Shown in pieces: positions 45,045 through 56,500 of a stretch of DNA of 64,000 nt. Under the pieces are notes generated by a model that made no database searches, was not told the origin of the DNA, and worked only from the letters and a program-made list of their open reading frames with translations. The stretch lies in NCBI GenBank assembly GCA_000226015.1, contig JH153760.1, positions 116,447 through 180,446 on the forward strand, read 5' to 3'. The position numbers and the translations under genes were made by a program. The stretch's first letter is position 1, and every line of letters starts with the position of its first letter. Origin of the DNA: Mnemiopsis leidyi. Taxonomy: Eukaryota > Ctenophora > Tentaculata > Lobata > Bolinopsidae.

Positions 45045-46394
45045 CTGGCTCAAAAATTAAGTGTATAGTGATAGTCCAGTGAAGATATGATTATCGCATT
45101 GATTGAACAAGCAGCTGTATTTACTTAATAGACAAAAGAGATTTCATTTCAGCAATGTTCCTTAAGCAAGTTCATTTTTGAGATTTTATCTGAGTACTGA
45201 AGTCCAATGAACTGTCAAGATGAAGTCTAAGATATATAGCAAATAGCACACCACTGCAAGAAAATTGTATGGCGGTAGGGCTCCTATGTTAATCAAAAAT
45301 CGTTCTGACCAAAATTTTCGCTTTCTTAATAGAATTGTGCATTACTTTGAGGTTCAGAACTGATTTATCGGATAATAAATGATGTATTAACCGATAAAAA
45401 CATAACGATCGAGTCCCTTTTTACTCTGTCTGTCAACTTTGAGGGTCACCCCACCAGTTCAACCTGCTCAAGGTCCAGCCTGCAGATGATAGGGCCTGGC
45501 ACAGCCTTTGACGACAAAGACGAATAATTCTGACCAAGTACAAAGTAGATATTTATTTTGATTAAGTAGGTTCTTTTGAGTGCAATCGACATACGACATT
45601 AAGCTAAGTAAAGTCTAGTATTTCAGCGCTAAATATGTTGCGCGCTTATGGCGCGCAGCGTTTTTGGCGCATTTTTGGCACACTGGATTATACGAGACCT
45701 AAGAGTAAGACATATGATAACCCAACTACACCTAACGTGACTGTGACCTGAGTCCTGAAAGATAATTTTAGCAATTGCTACTGCTAGCTGAGGGTTGGGG
45801 TGGTTGTTTCCGGTCGAAACTTCTGATGACAGTGTTAGAGACTTTAAGTAGGGGCATTTATATGGAACTGCAACGTGTGACACTCATGAAGATCAAGTTA
45901 CCGCCACGTTCANNNNNNNNNNGGACGCACGCGCACGCTCGGCATAGCATGAGGCCGCTCTATGAATTGTCTTTTACATAAAATTAAATTTATTAACACA
46001 TTATTTTCTCAAGTTTACAATTTTCAACATTGTAATCGAGCATGATATTTTAAGAATATTCATATAATAAAGAGTTTCGAAACCTCAACACAACAAGTAG
46101 ACAAAAGGATACCCGCTCATCGGGGGACATTCGCAGAGAAGAACACACCTAGTCCTATAGTTACCTACGGGACACAGCGTTCGTCTCAGCGTGCGCCAAG
46201 ACCGTGATACGAACTTTGCTATCAAATCAACTTCAAGGTTGCAGTAATTGGCTTATCTTAGACTTGAATTTTCGATCGGGCTCGACCTCGATGAGCGGGC
46301 ACTTGCCCCGCGAGCACAACAGCATATACCAAGTGCTCGCAGTGCAAGGGATAATGAGCTTCGTGTGTCACCGCCAGTGGCCGAAGAAAAACTT
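45045..46394. other. Non-coding stretch with assembly gap
   Basis: No coding region was recognised. CG-rich words appear from about 45640 onward (GCGCGCTTATGGCGCGC). A 10-base run of N lies at 45913-45922, and the sequence may be misjoined there. Confidence 0.4.
45913..45922. other. Assembly gap (10 N)
   Basis: Ten undetermined bases; the true gap length is unknown. Confidence 0.99.
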
Positions 46395-47412
46395 AACGTC
46401 ATGCAGAGCTGAGTTATTAACTCAGGACGTACGGACGGACGCTTTTTGAGCTAATTATCCAAATTTACGCTGTCGATCGCCAACTCTTGTTATGTACTTT
46501 TTGTGCACATGCACAAAACGTATCAAAACAATTTTTCCGTTTGGGCCCTTTGGCCCAAATAGCAAGATACGGGAAAACATTCTAAAGAACAATCAGCAGG
46601 AACATGGCGGGGAATGTCTAGATATCACTGGAAAGTAATAGTACATTGGTCTAACTGGTGTTGGTAGGCTACACATGGGAGGAAATGGAAGAAGATGGCA
46701 GGTTATCATAGGAGAAAGCTGGAGATGTTGTTTGGCAGACATTAGGGTGTAGGTGCATGTGAGAAGGGTTGTAAATGAAATACAATATTGTTTGATCTTA
46801 AATGCTGTAAATAAAAATACTTGTTTTTCTAAAAAATACTTGTTTTTCTTGATGACAAACAGGTGAAAAATTTGTCATAGCCAACACTCATTTCACTGTT
46901 GTTCGCGACATATTCTTTTCGTGGATTCGATGAGGCTCTGGACAGGACATTTGACCTACAACATACAAGCATCTAATTCTTCCCTTCAAAGAAATACGAA
47001 ACCCATCTAGCAAGCCTGCCAAGCCACACATGCAACACGATACGCTTCCCCCACCTACACCCTAATGTCTGCCAAACAACATCTCCAGCTTTCTCCTATG
47101 ATAACCTGCCATCTTCTTCCATTTCCTCCCATGTGTAGCCTACCAACACCAGTTAGACCAATGTACTATTACTTTCCAGTGATATCTAGACATTCCCCGC
47201 CATGTTCCTGCTGATTGTTCTTTAGAATGTTTTCCCGTATCTTGCCATTTGGGCCAAAGGGCCCAAACGGAAAAATTGTTTTGATACGTTTTGTGCATGT
47301 GCACAAAAAGTACATAACAAGAGTTGGCGATCGACAGCGTAAATTTGGATAATTAGCTCAAAAAGCGTCCGTCCGTACGTCCTGAGTTAATAACTCAGCT
47401 CTGCATGACGTT
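46395..47412. repeat. 361-bp near-perfect inverted repeat with ~296-bp spacer
   Basis: The left arm (46395-46755) and the right arm (47052-47412) are reverse complements of equal length. I saw a single mismatch, in the AAATAGCAAG / AAATGGCAAG block. The outer ends are AACGTCATGCAGAGCTGAG and the inner ends ATTAGGGTGTAGGTG. Inside the arms are smaller palindromes (CTGAGTTATTAACTCAG, GTGCACATGCAC, GGGCCCTTTGGCCC). No target duplication was seen at the outer edges and the spacer has no coding content. It could be a foldback-type element or a recent inverted duplication. Confidence 0.92.
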
Positions 47413-48965
47413 GTACAGCAGCGCGCACCCTCCCGTCATTTTATTCTCGAATGAGGGTCGGACAAAGTCAAACAATGCATGACGTCGAGTTAAGATATTT
47501 GAAATAAACGATGAAAACAGAAAATAGAACGCGCAATTGTGTCTAAACTTTGCGCGTGCAGCGTAGAATTTTTTAATCGTGGCTGCATCGAACAGCTGCG
47601 TGAACAGTGAATTCGCGCGTCTGATTTTACACGTGCGGAACAACTAACCGAAATTACGTCTGGTACGAGGTTGCGTATTTGATTCCACATTCCTCGAGGT
47701 TTATTGACAATAAGCTACGGCAAGATAGGAAAATTCAGCGGTCGCCTGACACAATGAAAGCAGCCGCAATTCTTGTTTCTTTTGTGCAACTAACCTTGCT
47801 TCGCGCGCGGGGGGGCTGCCGCTTCGCGGCAGCAGGTCAGACGCAGACAACGTCTGACAAAACTAACCCACACCGAATAGCCTCCCACACACGCAAACAT
47901 GCGGGTTGGCCCAACGTTGTGTGCGCACGATTTAATAACGCGCGCACCTGTCCACCAGAACACAAGATTCTGCAATGCAGGCGTTCACCTAACCAGGTAC
48001 TTACGCGGCGCTACGCCGCTTCATAAGCCATCTAGTCTTTTATTGCCACCAGAATAGAGCGCGCGCGATGAGGCCCGGACGCACGCATAAGGGTTTTGGT
48101 TAGAGCACGGGGCACGGCGCGGCATCATCAATCATGCGTCCATGCGGCACACATATATATTTAAGATAGCATTAAAAATTAATCAAAAATATTCTTCAAT
48201 TTAACACAATTTTTAAATATAAGCTGAATCGTTTTGATTGTACAGCAGCGCGCACCCTCCCGTAATTTTATTTTCCTCTATTCGCTTCGAATGAGGGTCG
48301 GACAAAGTCAGACAACGTTTTGAAGACTTAAAAATAAGTTCGAAAATAAAAGTATAAAAAATCTTGATCTAGATAATTGAATTAAAACATCACATCTTCT
48401 TCAACGGACGATTTGTACGGCAGCGCACCCTTCTTTCATTTTATTCCCTCTATTCGCTTCGAATGAGGGTCGGACGAAGTCAGACAACGGACGATGCGCG
48501 TCTAGTTAATTTCTTCGAAATCAATCGCCAGGCCAGAAATGCGTGAGAGCGCAGCGCGTGATGGCCGCGACAGAAGTTATCAACCTACAACATCTTCTGC
48601 CTTGACATGATAATTGTTTATTTTGACATTCTTGCTTTGATAACTTTTTCCTTTTGTCTGACTTTGTCCGACCCTTATTTGTCCGACTCTCATTCGAAGC
48701 GAATAAAGGAGAATATAATGACGGGAGGGTGCGCGCGGATGTTCAATTTTTCCTCATTCAAGGTTTCTCTTTGTAGGTTGATAACCTACTGTCGCGGTTG
48801 TCGAGGTGTTACCCGACCCGCGCGCGGCTCGCAGTTTTCTGCTCTCCTCGCGTTTCGTTATTGTAGGTTGATAACCTACTGTCGCGGCCATCACGCGCTG
48901 TCACGCATTTCTGGCCTGGCGACATGAATTTCGAAGAAATTCTAGACGCGCATCGCCCGTTGAGG
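47413..48965. repeat. Nest of short interspersed repeats shared with 5-6 kb
   Basis: One family (GTACAGCAGCGCGCACCC ... TCGAATGAGGGTCGGACAAAG) has copies at about 47411-47482, 48241-48320 and 48413-48492 and an inverted one at about 48653-48742. A second (GGACGATGCGCGTCTAG ... GCGTGATGGCCGCGACAG ... TTATCAACCTAC) lies at 48495-48600 with an inverted partner at 48862-48962. The GC-rich hairpin CTGCCGCTTCGCGGCAG recurs at 47816. No protein-coding gene was recognised. Confidence 0.75.
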
Positions 48966-50396
48966 TTTCTCTCTTTTTTCCTTGCCAGCCTTTTTCAGTT
49001 TGACCTAGTTTCAAGTTTTTTGGCCTGATTTAGTCCTTCACTTGTCACTGAAGGGTTGCAACCAGACGAAAGATGAGAACTGTGCTGGTTGGCCTCATAC
49101 CGCAAAGAAAACACACAGGACACTGTACAGAGTTGACTAAAGCTGGCCTGAAGGCAGTCTGGCAGTGTCGGTTGGCTGGTTGTGGTGACTTCTTTTTTCT
49201 GTTATATGGGAAACTTCAGTGGTGGTCAGAAATAATACACTTTGATCTTGAGACATAAACTGTAATCAGAAAATCATTATACAATAAATAGAAAAATACT
49301 AAATACAAACTCACGTAAAAGAATAACACACTACTACACTAGAAACTACTAACTACTACCGAAGACTACTACTACTGAACTAAAGTGAACACGAACTAAC
49401 TGAACTAACTAAAGGATGAAACTCTACTCTGACTCTAAACTCAATGTGAATGTGTGTGTGATTCAATTATAAATAAATACTAACTGTACAAAATATAATA
49501 CATGACATAAATTGGTAATACTAAATCGTCTCTTAACTATAATTTACAATGTAACAAATCTTCGTCATTCATGACTTTAAACTATAACTTCAATTGGTGA
49601 ATCTTTACATCTTTGGTGTATATGAAACTCACTCTAGTGTAACTGCTGCTGGTAACCCGTACTTGTAACTCCTGCTCTGACCACTGTACAACTTTCCTTT
49701 AACACTAACTTTTCCCTTGTCCCGTTATCTTCTACTTTCTCCCAAATTCAAACTCCCAATAAAACAGAACCTGAACACACAACAACTACAGTAACAATAA
49801 ACACAAGTAAACAAATCTAAGAAAGAAAGACTACTCCTAACTAAATACATAAACTTTCTAACTAACTAAAACTCTAAAACACATCGATCGGATTCCTAAA
49901 TTACCAAAGTCATCAAATGATAAATTTCACCTAAATTACTTACCACTAGGACCTGCCTCTGCTATCCCCTGTGGTTCTTCTCAGCTAGGCTCTGCCTTCT
50001 GCCTCCTTCTGGGCTAGACTCTGCCTTCTGCTTTACTTGTCTTCTGCTAGATTCTGCCATCGGTCTTACACTGGACTAGGCTCTATCTTCTGCAGTACTT
50101 TTCTTTCTTCTCCGATCTCCTAGCGCAGTCAGTTCTTCATGTCATTGCTACAAGGTGAATAGAAACCTTAATTTAGTTGTAGTGATATCACGGTTGATAT
50201 ACAATATATAATCATTATTCATCTTAACTCAGATATCAACTTATCACTTTCCAATTACATTACGATCTGATAAGGTCGTACATTTTCCGTTGAGCAGCAT
50301 TAGCTTGCCTACCATAGCCATCGATGGTAGGACCCTTACTTTATAGTTAATATATTCCTATATTATTGTTATCTTTTTTGTTTGTCTATTTTTTAG
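48966..50396. other. Non-coding stretch with simple sequence
   Basis: Around 49330-49410 there are imperfect ACTACT/ACTAACT tracts and around 49980-50110 imperfect repeats containing TCTGCCTTCTGC. No gene was recognised. Confidence 0.4.
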
Positions 50397-50689
50397 TTTT
50401 TAACTATTACAACACTACAAATACAACAAATTCATTGAGGAGTAACAAGTAAGTCTTTCGAGAAGGACCTGAGGACGAGATTACGACATTTAACATCTTT
50501 ATGTAACATCTCGAAATTGGAAACCGGTTGTCTATTTCTGTGAAAGATTATTCAACTTGATCTGTGTTTCATTATTGAAGCTTTTTTAGATTTTTCTATT
50601 TTACCGTTTTATCCCGCTAGCTCATTTAGAATAGTGTCCGGTCCTTTTTAGGTGACCCGGTTTTGGCCCCACGGCTATGCAGGTTTTAG

Positions 50690-51110
50690 TGTATTTATAT
50701 ATATATATATATATATATCTGTAAAAGTATCAAACTTTCGTTGGAGAATGCTTGGACATATCCTAAGAGGTCAAGAGGACTCTCCTGCATATCTTTCCAT
50801 GTTATTTGCTATTAATGCAGACAATTTTATGGTTGGAAGAAGGGGAAGACCTCCTTTAAACTTATTAGATGTCTTAAGAAACGATTTGAGATTTTGGCAT
50901 ACCACTCAGGAATATTACCGACTTTGAAGACCTTAGATATTGAATGGAAAAAATTAGAAGATGAATAGATAGCGCTTTCTTATCTTTTTTCGTGTTCTGA
51001 TATCTATAAAGTACCTAGGATGCTCTTGTAAAGAGATATTTCGTACTTGTAAAAGATTTTACTACTACTACAGCTACTACTACTATGTATTTATGGGTTG
51101 GAAACTGATG
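50690..51110 (+). mobile_element. 5'-truncated LINE, C-terminal end and 3' tail
   Basis: The peptide starting FRWRMLGHILRG (about 50736) and running through GRRGRPPLNLLDVLRNDLR matches the conserved end of many LINE ORF2 proteins (RxxGHxxR ... GRRGRPxxxW). It is followed by about 150 bp of 3' sequence ending in TTTTACTACTACTAC-like simple repeats. A (TA)n run at about 50696-50720 sits at the truncation point. RTE- or CR1-like by appearance; the clade is not settled. Confidence 0.65.
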
Positions 51111-51656
51111 CTTCAGTCTAAATATTTATTGTATGGGTTAATTAGCTCATTGGAGATGTTTTTATTTTTGGAATATCTGGGGCATTTTCGTAAGTAATAT
51201 TATTATTATACTTGAACAATATGACTTGATTGAAATTGCTTGTCAATTGGTTAGTCTTCTTATATAAAGTTTGATGATATTGATATTGGAATATACTTTT
51301 TCTACTGAGTCTGAAGCATTTTTGCATAATTGGTTACTGTAGGATTAATAATGTGGTGACATTTATGATTTGATTGAAATTATTCATTGAGTTGGTCTTA
51401 ATATGATTACCAATATTCTATAAATTTGGCTTTAGTTGGGTGCCCCATCAAAAGAATGTATTTCTTGCTGGATGCACCCTGCATCATATGAGCAGCTTCT
51501 TATATTGATAAATTATTTAGTCTAAAATTATATTGTGATGCAAAAATGTTCTAATTACAATTACAATATATATGATTATATATATCAATATTGGCCTTAT
51601 CAAGTTGCCCTGTCAAAAGAGCTGGACTCTTACATATACAAGTAGCATCCCGTAAC

Positions 51657-51923
51657 CAGCGGCATAACAATGCCCCAGCCACCCCGGCTACGCTATCATG
51701 GGGGCGCCAGATCTTCACGAAAATATGGGAAAATTTTGCAATATTAACTTCGGACTAGCAAAATCGCATCTTTGGTTTAATAACTTCACATTTTACTTAG
51801 ATTTTTCGGCCATATTTTCACAAATTACTCCCACTAAGCGCATATACCAGGGGCGCCACTGAGGGACGCATTTTCATTGCCGAGGGGCGCCATATTGGCT
51901 ATACCTAGAATGTTATGCCACTG
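51657..51923 (-). mobile_element. 267-bp hAT-type MITE, copy 2
   Basis: Starts CAGCGGCATAAC and ends GTTATGCCACTG, with an 8-bp target duplication CCCGTAAC / CCTGTAAC (one mismatch) at 51649-51656 and 51924-51931. It has the same length as the copy at 2940-3206 and shares its internal blocks (GGGGCGCC, GGCCATATTTTCA, TGGTTTAATAA) in inverted order. Non-coding. Confidence 0.9.
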
Positions 51924-51939
51924 CCTGTAACACATAAAA

Positions 51940-52451
51940 GATAAATTATGTTGCCTGTGATGTTTTGATCAAGAAATGCATGGCTACAGAAAAATCGCTT
52001 CCAACCAAAAAATACTTCAGCCGAAATTTCTGAAATCGTCCAACGAGTAAAAAAACTTTTTTGCACCTATGAAATGGCATTAACCTGATAGGGCAGACTA
52101 ACACACTGTTAAGTTGAAGTTTAGCAAGCATAGCCTGACTTCCAAAGACAATTAACACTGTTTTACCAGGATTTAACTCTATACAAAGCTCCTCATAGAC
52201 AAATCTATATCAGCAAAGCACTTTGGCAATTCAAAAGTCATGGTCTTATATTCCTTGTTACTGGTAAATGAACTATAACTATGATCATCTGCGAAGCCAT
52301 GTATGTAAAATTTCTCAGATTTCACCCCATAAATAGATCTTATATGTATGTTTGTTTGCTTTGTAACCCTGCTTAAGGCTGGTACAGTACAGAAATATCT
52401 ATTACAATAATTCATAATAATATTATTTGAATTAATAGGCAGAATGCACAT
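51940..52451 (-). mobile_element. Decayed LINE reverse transcriptase fragment
   Basis: On the minus strand, SRVTKQTNIHIRSIYGVK leads to IHGFADDH, a variant of the YADD catalytic core, then KCFADIDLSM and, with a frame break between, IELNPGKTVLIVFGSQ and LAKLQ. This order (ADD, then C..DI..WM, then LKLN..KTE) is that of CR1/L2/jockey-type LINE reverse transcriptases. It ends close to the MITE at 51923. Confidence 0.65.
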
Positions 52452-52679
52452 TGCTCTAACCAGAGCCCTTTTGCGGGGCCTAAGCGCCTGGTTAGGTGAA
52501 AGGTATAAACATAAATGTTTCAGATGTTGAATTTGGCCTCATTCTTGCAGAAGTAATCTACGAATGTCCGTGAATTGATTTTTAAGTGTTAAATTATTTT
52601 GAAGATACCATGATACCTTAAATTATTATTCTCTGATGTGGAGTGCAGGGCCGGATAAAAACCAATATAGCACTCCAGA

Positions 52680-52790
52680 GGGGAGCCCTCACTTTGTAGG
52701 TTGATAACCTACTGTCATGGCAATCATGCGCTCTTACGCATTTCTGGCCTTTTAAATAAATTCTAGACTCGCATTGCTGTTAACATAACC
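52680..52790 (-). repeat. Copy of the GTAGGTTGATAACCTAC repeat
   Basis: The palindrome GTAGGTTGATAACCTAC followed by TGTCATGGCAATCATGCGCT and TTACGCATTTCTGGCC matches the repeat at 48862-48962 with scattered changes. Confidence 0.7.
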
Positions 52791-53039
52791 CTCACTTAGC
52801 ACCAAAGACAGACACTTTGTCTTGACCAGTACTTTTTCCCAAACCAGTGTTGCTGAGTGAGGTATAACCTGGACAATCGCATCAGTAACAATATATATCA
52901 TTTTTTCTAATTTGGCTGCAGATGTAGATATGCTAATTGGTTTAAAATGCAATGGATTAAGATTTAATTGGATTTTGTTACCAGTGTTTGGTGGCACAAT
53001 GCTTATAAATTCTTTCATAGCAGGCTCCCAGGTCATGTA

Positions 53040-53527
53040 ATTGTGCTTAGAGGGTTAGGTGCACACCCTCAGAGTTTCTTTTCTATCTCATTAAAAACAG
53101 TAATAACTTGGGTTCTAAATAAATAAATTAATATAAATAAATATCATTTGTTGATAAGATTTTCAGAATTTTTTGACTAAGAGATGATGCATACCAACTT
53201 TCAGGATGACTGGAGAAAATTCGACAATTTTGAAATTTTAAAATGCATTTCACACTTTTGTACAGCAGTCCAAAATGGCCTGTCACATTTTTTAAAAACT
53301 GGAATGTATCATCTGAGAGACATGTAAAAAACAAATTCTGAAAGTTCATTAAAAAATATTGACCAAGAGTGAAGTTATATACAATTTTTATTTCCATATA
53401 AAGAGGTATCCAAATATAAATACGACTGTATATTTTAACATAACAATTGAAACCATCTTTAGTCTTTGTTGGCCTGAAGAGGTTAACTTGTTAACTTGGT
53501 AAAAATCCATACATGATTATATATTCA
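53040..53527. other. Spacer 5' of the GH31 gene
   Basis: AT-rich, non-coding; presumably holds the promoter or outron of the plus-strand GH31 gene. No promoter motif was confidently recognised. Confidence 0.35.
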
Positions 53528-56500
53528 ATGCAGGAATGTGATTTTGATACCATGGGAGAGAATATACACCAGTTAACAAGTTTACCATATTCAAATTTTG
53601 AAGATGAACAGTCTGAGGATGCAGATGGACAACCTGATCATGTGCCAAATTTACATGTAAGTAATGCATAAATATTTTACCAGTATCCTTGAACTTGGCT
53701 TAGTTTTCTTTTCAGAGGGAATATTTTGATATGATAATAATTAGGAGTACCCCCAATACTTAGACGCTCCTCCTTTATATCTAAATTATTTAAAAAACAT
53801 AGTGTGGTCCTAGATTTGAAATTTCAATCATTTATTCACGAGTAAGCTTGAAATTCGACTAAATAGCACAACAGATTTACAAATAGTTATGATCTCTGGG
53901 AGATAATTTGTCATGATCAATATGACAAACAGGTTGAAAACGTTACTTCAAGTGGGAGAAAGCCAGGATTAACAGAGAAGTTTCATAAGTTAACAAAAGA
54001 AAAGAAAATTACAATTGTACTTGCATCTTGTAAGTAACTAGAAAAGTCAGAATAAATTGATTAAATCTTTTTTCCTTCTTTTTAAAACTCTTTCCTCCTT
54101 TCCATCTAATGGGCTGTCGTGAGAAATTGTCTTCATTTAGAAATATCTTCTTTCAAGACTTTCATAAGTTGAGTGTCTCTATATTTCCAGTGTTAGTCAT
54201 TCTGTCTATATTTACGATAGTCTATGCCAGTGTGGAGAAGCACAGGAAACCTTTAGAGGATCTTCTCGCAGTAAGTATTCTTCTGAGGTAGGGTAATCTA
54301 AAGTTTGATATCAGTAATTGAACTTTTTAATCTTCAGAAATATTGTTCTAATGCGACAAAATGGTCATAATATCGCCTCAGTCAGAATTTGAAATTTATT
54401 CCCTTATTTTTGTTTTTTATAGAACCATTTCAGAAATGCGAGGCCGTCGAGAAATATAAAAGAATAGATGCAGGGTTAAACCTTACTAAATCGAGGAGAC
54501 AGTGTTTAAATAGAGGGGCATGTTGGGATGCCACTGCTCTTGGCTCTCCTAACTGCTTTTACCCATTTTCAAATCACAGAGGTATATACATTTAAGTTCA
54601 AATATTCATAGGTACCAAGATTAAAGTAAAGTAAGTTCACTCTATCAACTTCAGTGCTTTATTTAATGCCGTCCATTCCTTATTTTTGCAACAGACAATG
54701 GACACGCTGAAGAGTTGCCATAGAATTGTAGGGAACATAAATCTGGCATCTAAAATAAGACACTGATATGAAATCATCACAGGATACCGTGTGCTTGAAA
54801 CAAGCACAGTAAAGGAATCAGGAATGGAGTTAGATTTAGAACGATTAGACAAGTTAAATCCACTTTTTAAAGACGAAGCTAAGTCTTTGAAGTGTATCAT
54901 TTCTTATGAGACTGATAGCAGATTGAGGGTCAAGATTTTCAATCCAAACGAGGATAGATATGAGGTTATTAAACAACTCCTTTCAACATTTAAATTGATT
55001 ATGTTTGTTTCAACATTTAAATTGATTATGTTTGTTTAGAAATTTGACCGGAAAATTTGTTTATTTTATGGTGATAAGCAACAGGTTCTTGCATCCAAAC
55101 AATTAATTTGCGATACCCCAGTAAAAATGCTTCGGAATTTGCACCTCGTTCTAATCAGGTTCCTATGAATTCTCATCATGACGTATCTGGGCACCGGATG
55201 CAGTACATACTCAGTATAACTCGTGAGATGTTTGGTTTTTCCGTGTCAAGGACACACGAGGCTACTTCTACGATCTTCAACACTACCGTAGAGGGTTTTA
55301 TCTTCTCCGACCAACTTTTACAGTTAAACATGGCACTGTCATCTAGGTAAGGCATGTCATCGCTTGTGCTCAGACTGTTGAAACCTTTAGGTACAGTAGA
55401 TGATTTAATTACTAGCTCTGAATGACAACACTAAGACCTCACTTTTCAGTAACGTCTATGGACTGAGTGGTGATCACAAGGACGGGTTACTCCGCACGAT
55501 GGAGTTTAACTACCAAAGTGTGTGGGCTACCTCTGTGGAGAAGCGACACGGTGCTCACCCCTTCTTGTTGCACGTCGAGAAGGATGGTCATGCCAGCGGA
55601 TTCTTCCTACAAAACTCGAATGCCATGGGTAGGTGTGCACAAGGCTGGAATTGATGGACTACTATTTCCGAATTCAGATTTTAATCCCCAACTTGAGGTT
55701 GCTGGTTCCTTAACCCAGCCTTGCTTTTCAATTGTTTGCTTGAGTCATGTTACCCGCTCGACAGTGCATCTATCAAACAGCTTGGTATGATGACCGGTGG
55801 TATATCCCCCCATGCATATTAACCAAAACTTAGACAGCTTTTGTAACTTACACGATCACATTATCTCCTATCTTAATGCCAAATATGGTATAACTATGTA
55901 ATCCAGTTACTCACTGGTCGCAGCTTGCCGAACTTAATTTTTGTGTCAAAGATAAAGAGGTGACATCGAGGCAAACATTACACTCAATTGCGTCACTTAC
56001 CTACCAACCGTTTCAGATGTTATTCTGAACCCGTATCCTGCTATAACATTCCGTACAACCGGTGGTATTCTTGATTTTTACATCTTTCTCGGTCCAACTC
56101 CTGCTGAAGTGATGCGACAGTTTGCTGATAAAGTGGGTATTTAATACTGCTTACTGTTATTCTCTTAGAGAAGTTGTTTATTTGATTGTCTGGACTCGCA
56201 AACCTATTGGTTCCCATTTAACTAGTTATATTGTTATGTACATCATATGAAGTTTAAAGTTAGATTTAGCGTGTTTAATATCACCTAGCATCGATGCGAA
56301 GTTTGCCCCGAATATAAAATTGCTTGGAATAGGAAATATGGATAATGCAATAGTGTTTTGTGAAATTTTTTCCCCAATACGTGAAGCAAAACCATTAACA
56401 GTGACCGCTTTCATGATATCAAAATTGCTTCAAAAACAATTCTGGTTTAAAACAGGAATATTGACTAGGAAACCCAAGTTGCTTAGCTGCCACTAAAATT

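Noticed and set aside
49073-49258. 61-residue plus-strand frame (VGLIPQRKHTGHC...)
   Set aside because: No recognisable domain, no splice context and it lies in a repeat-rich stretch; support is too weak for a gene call.
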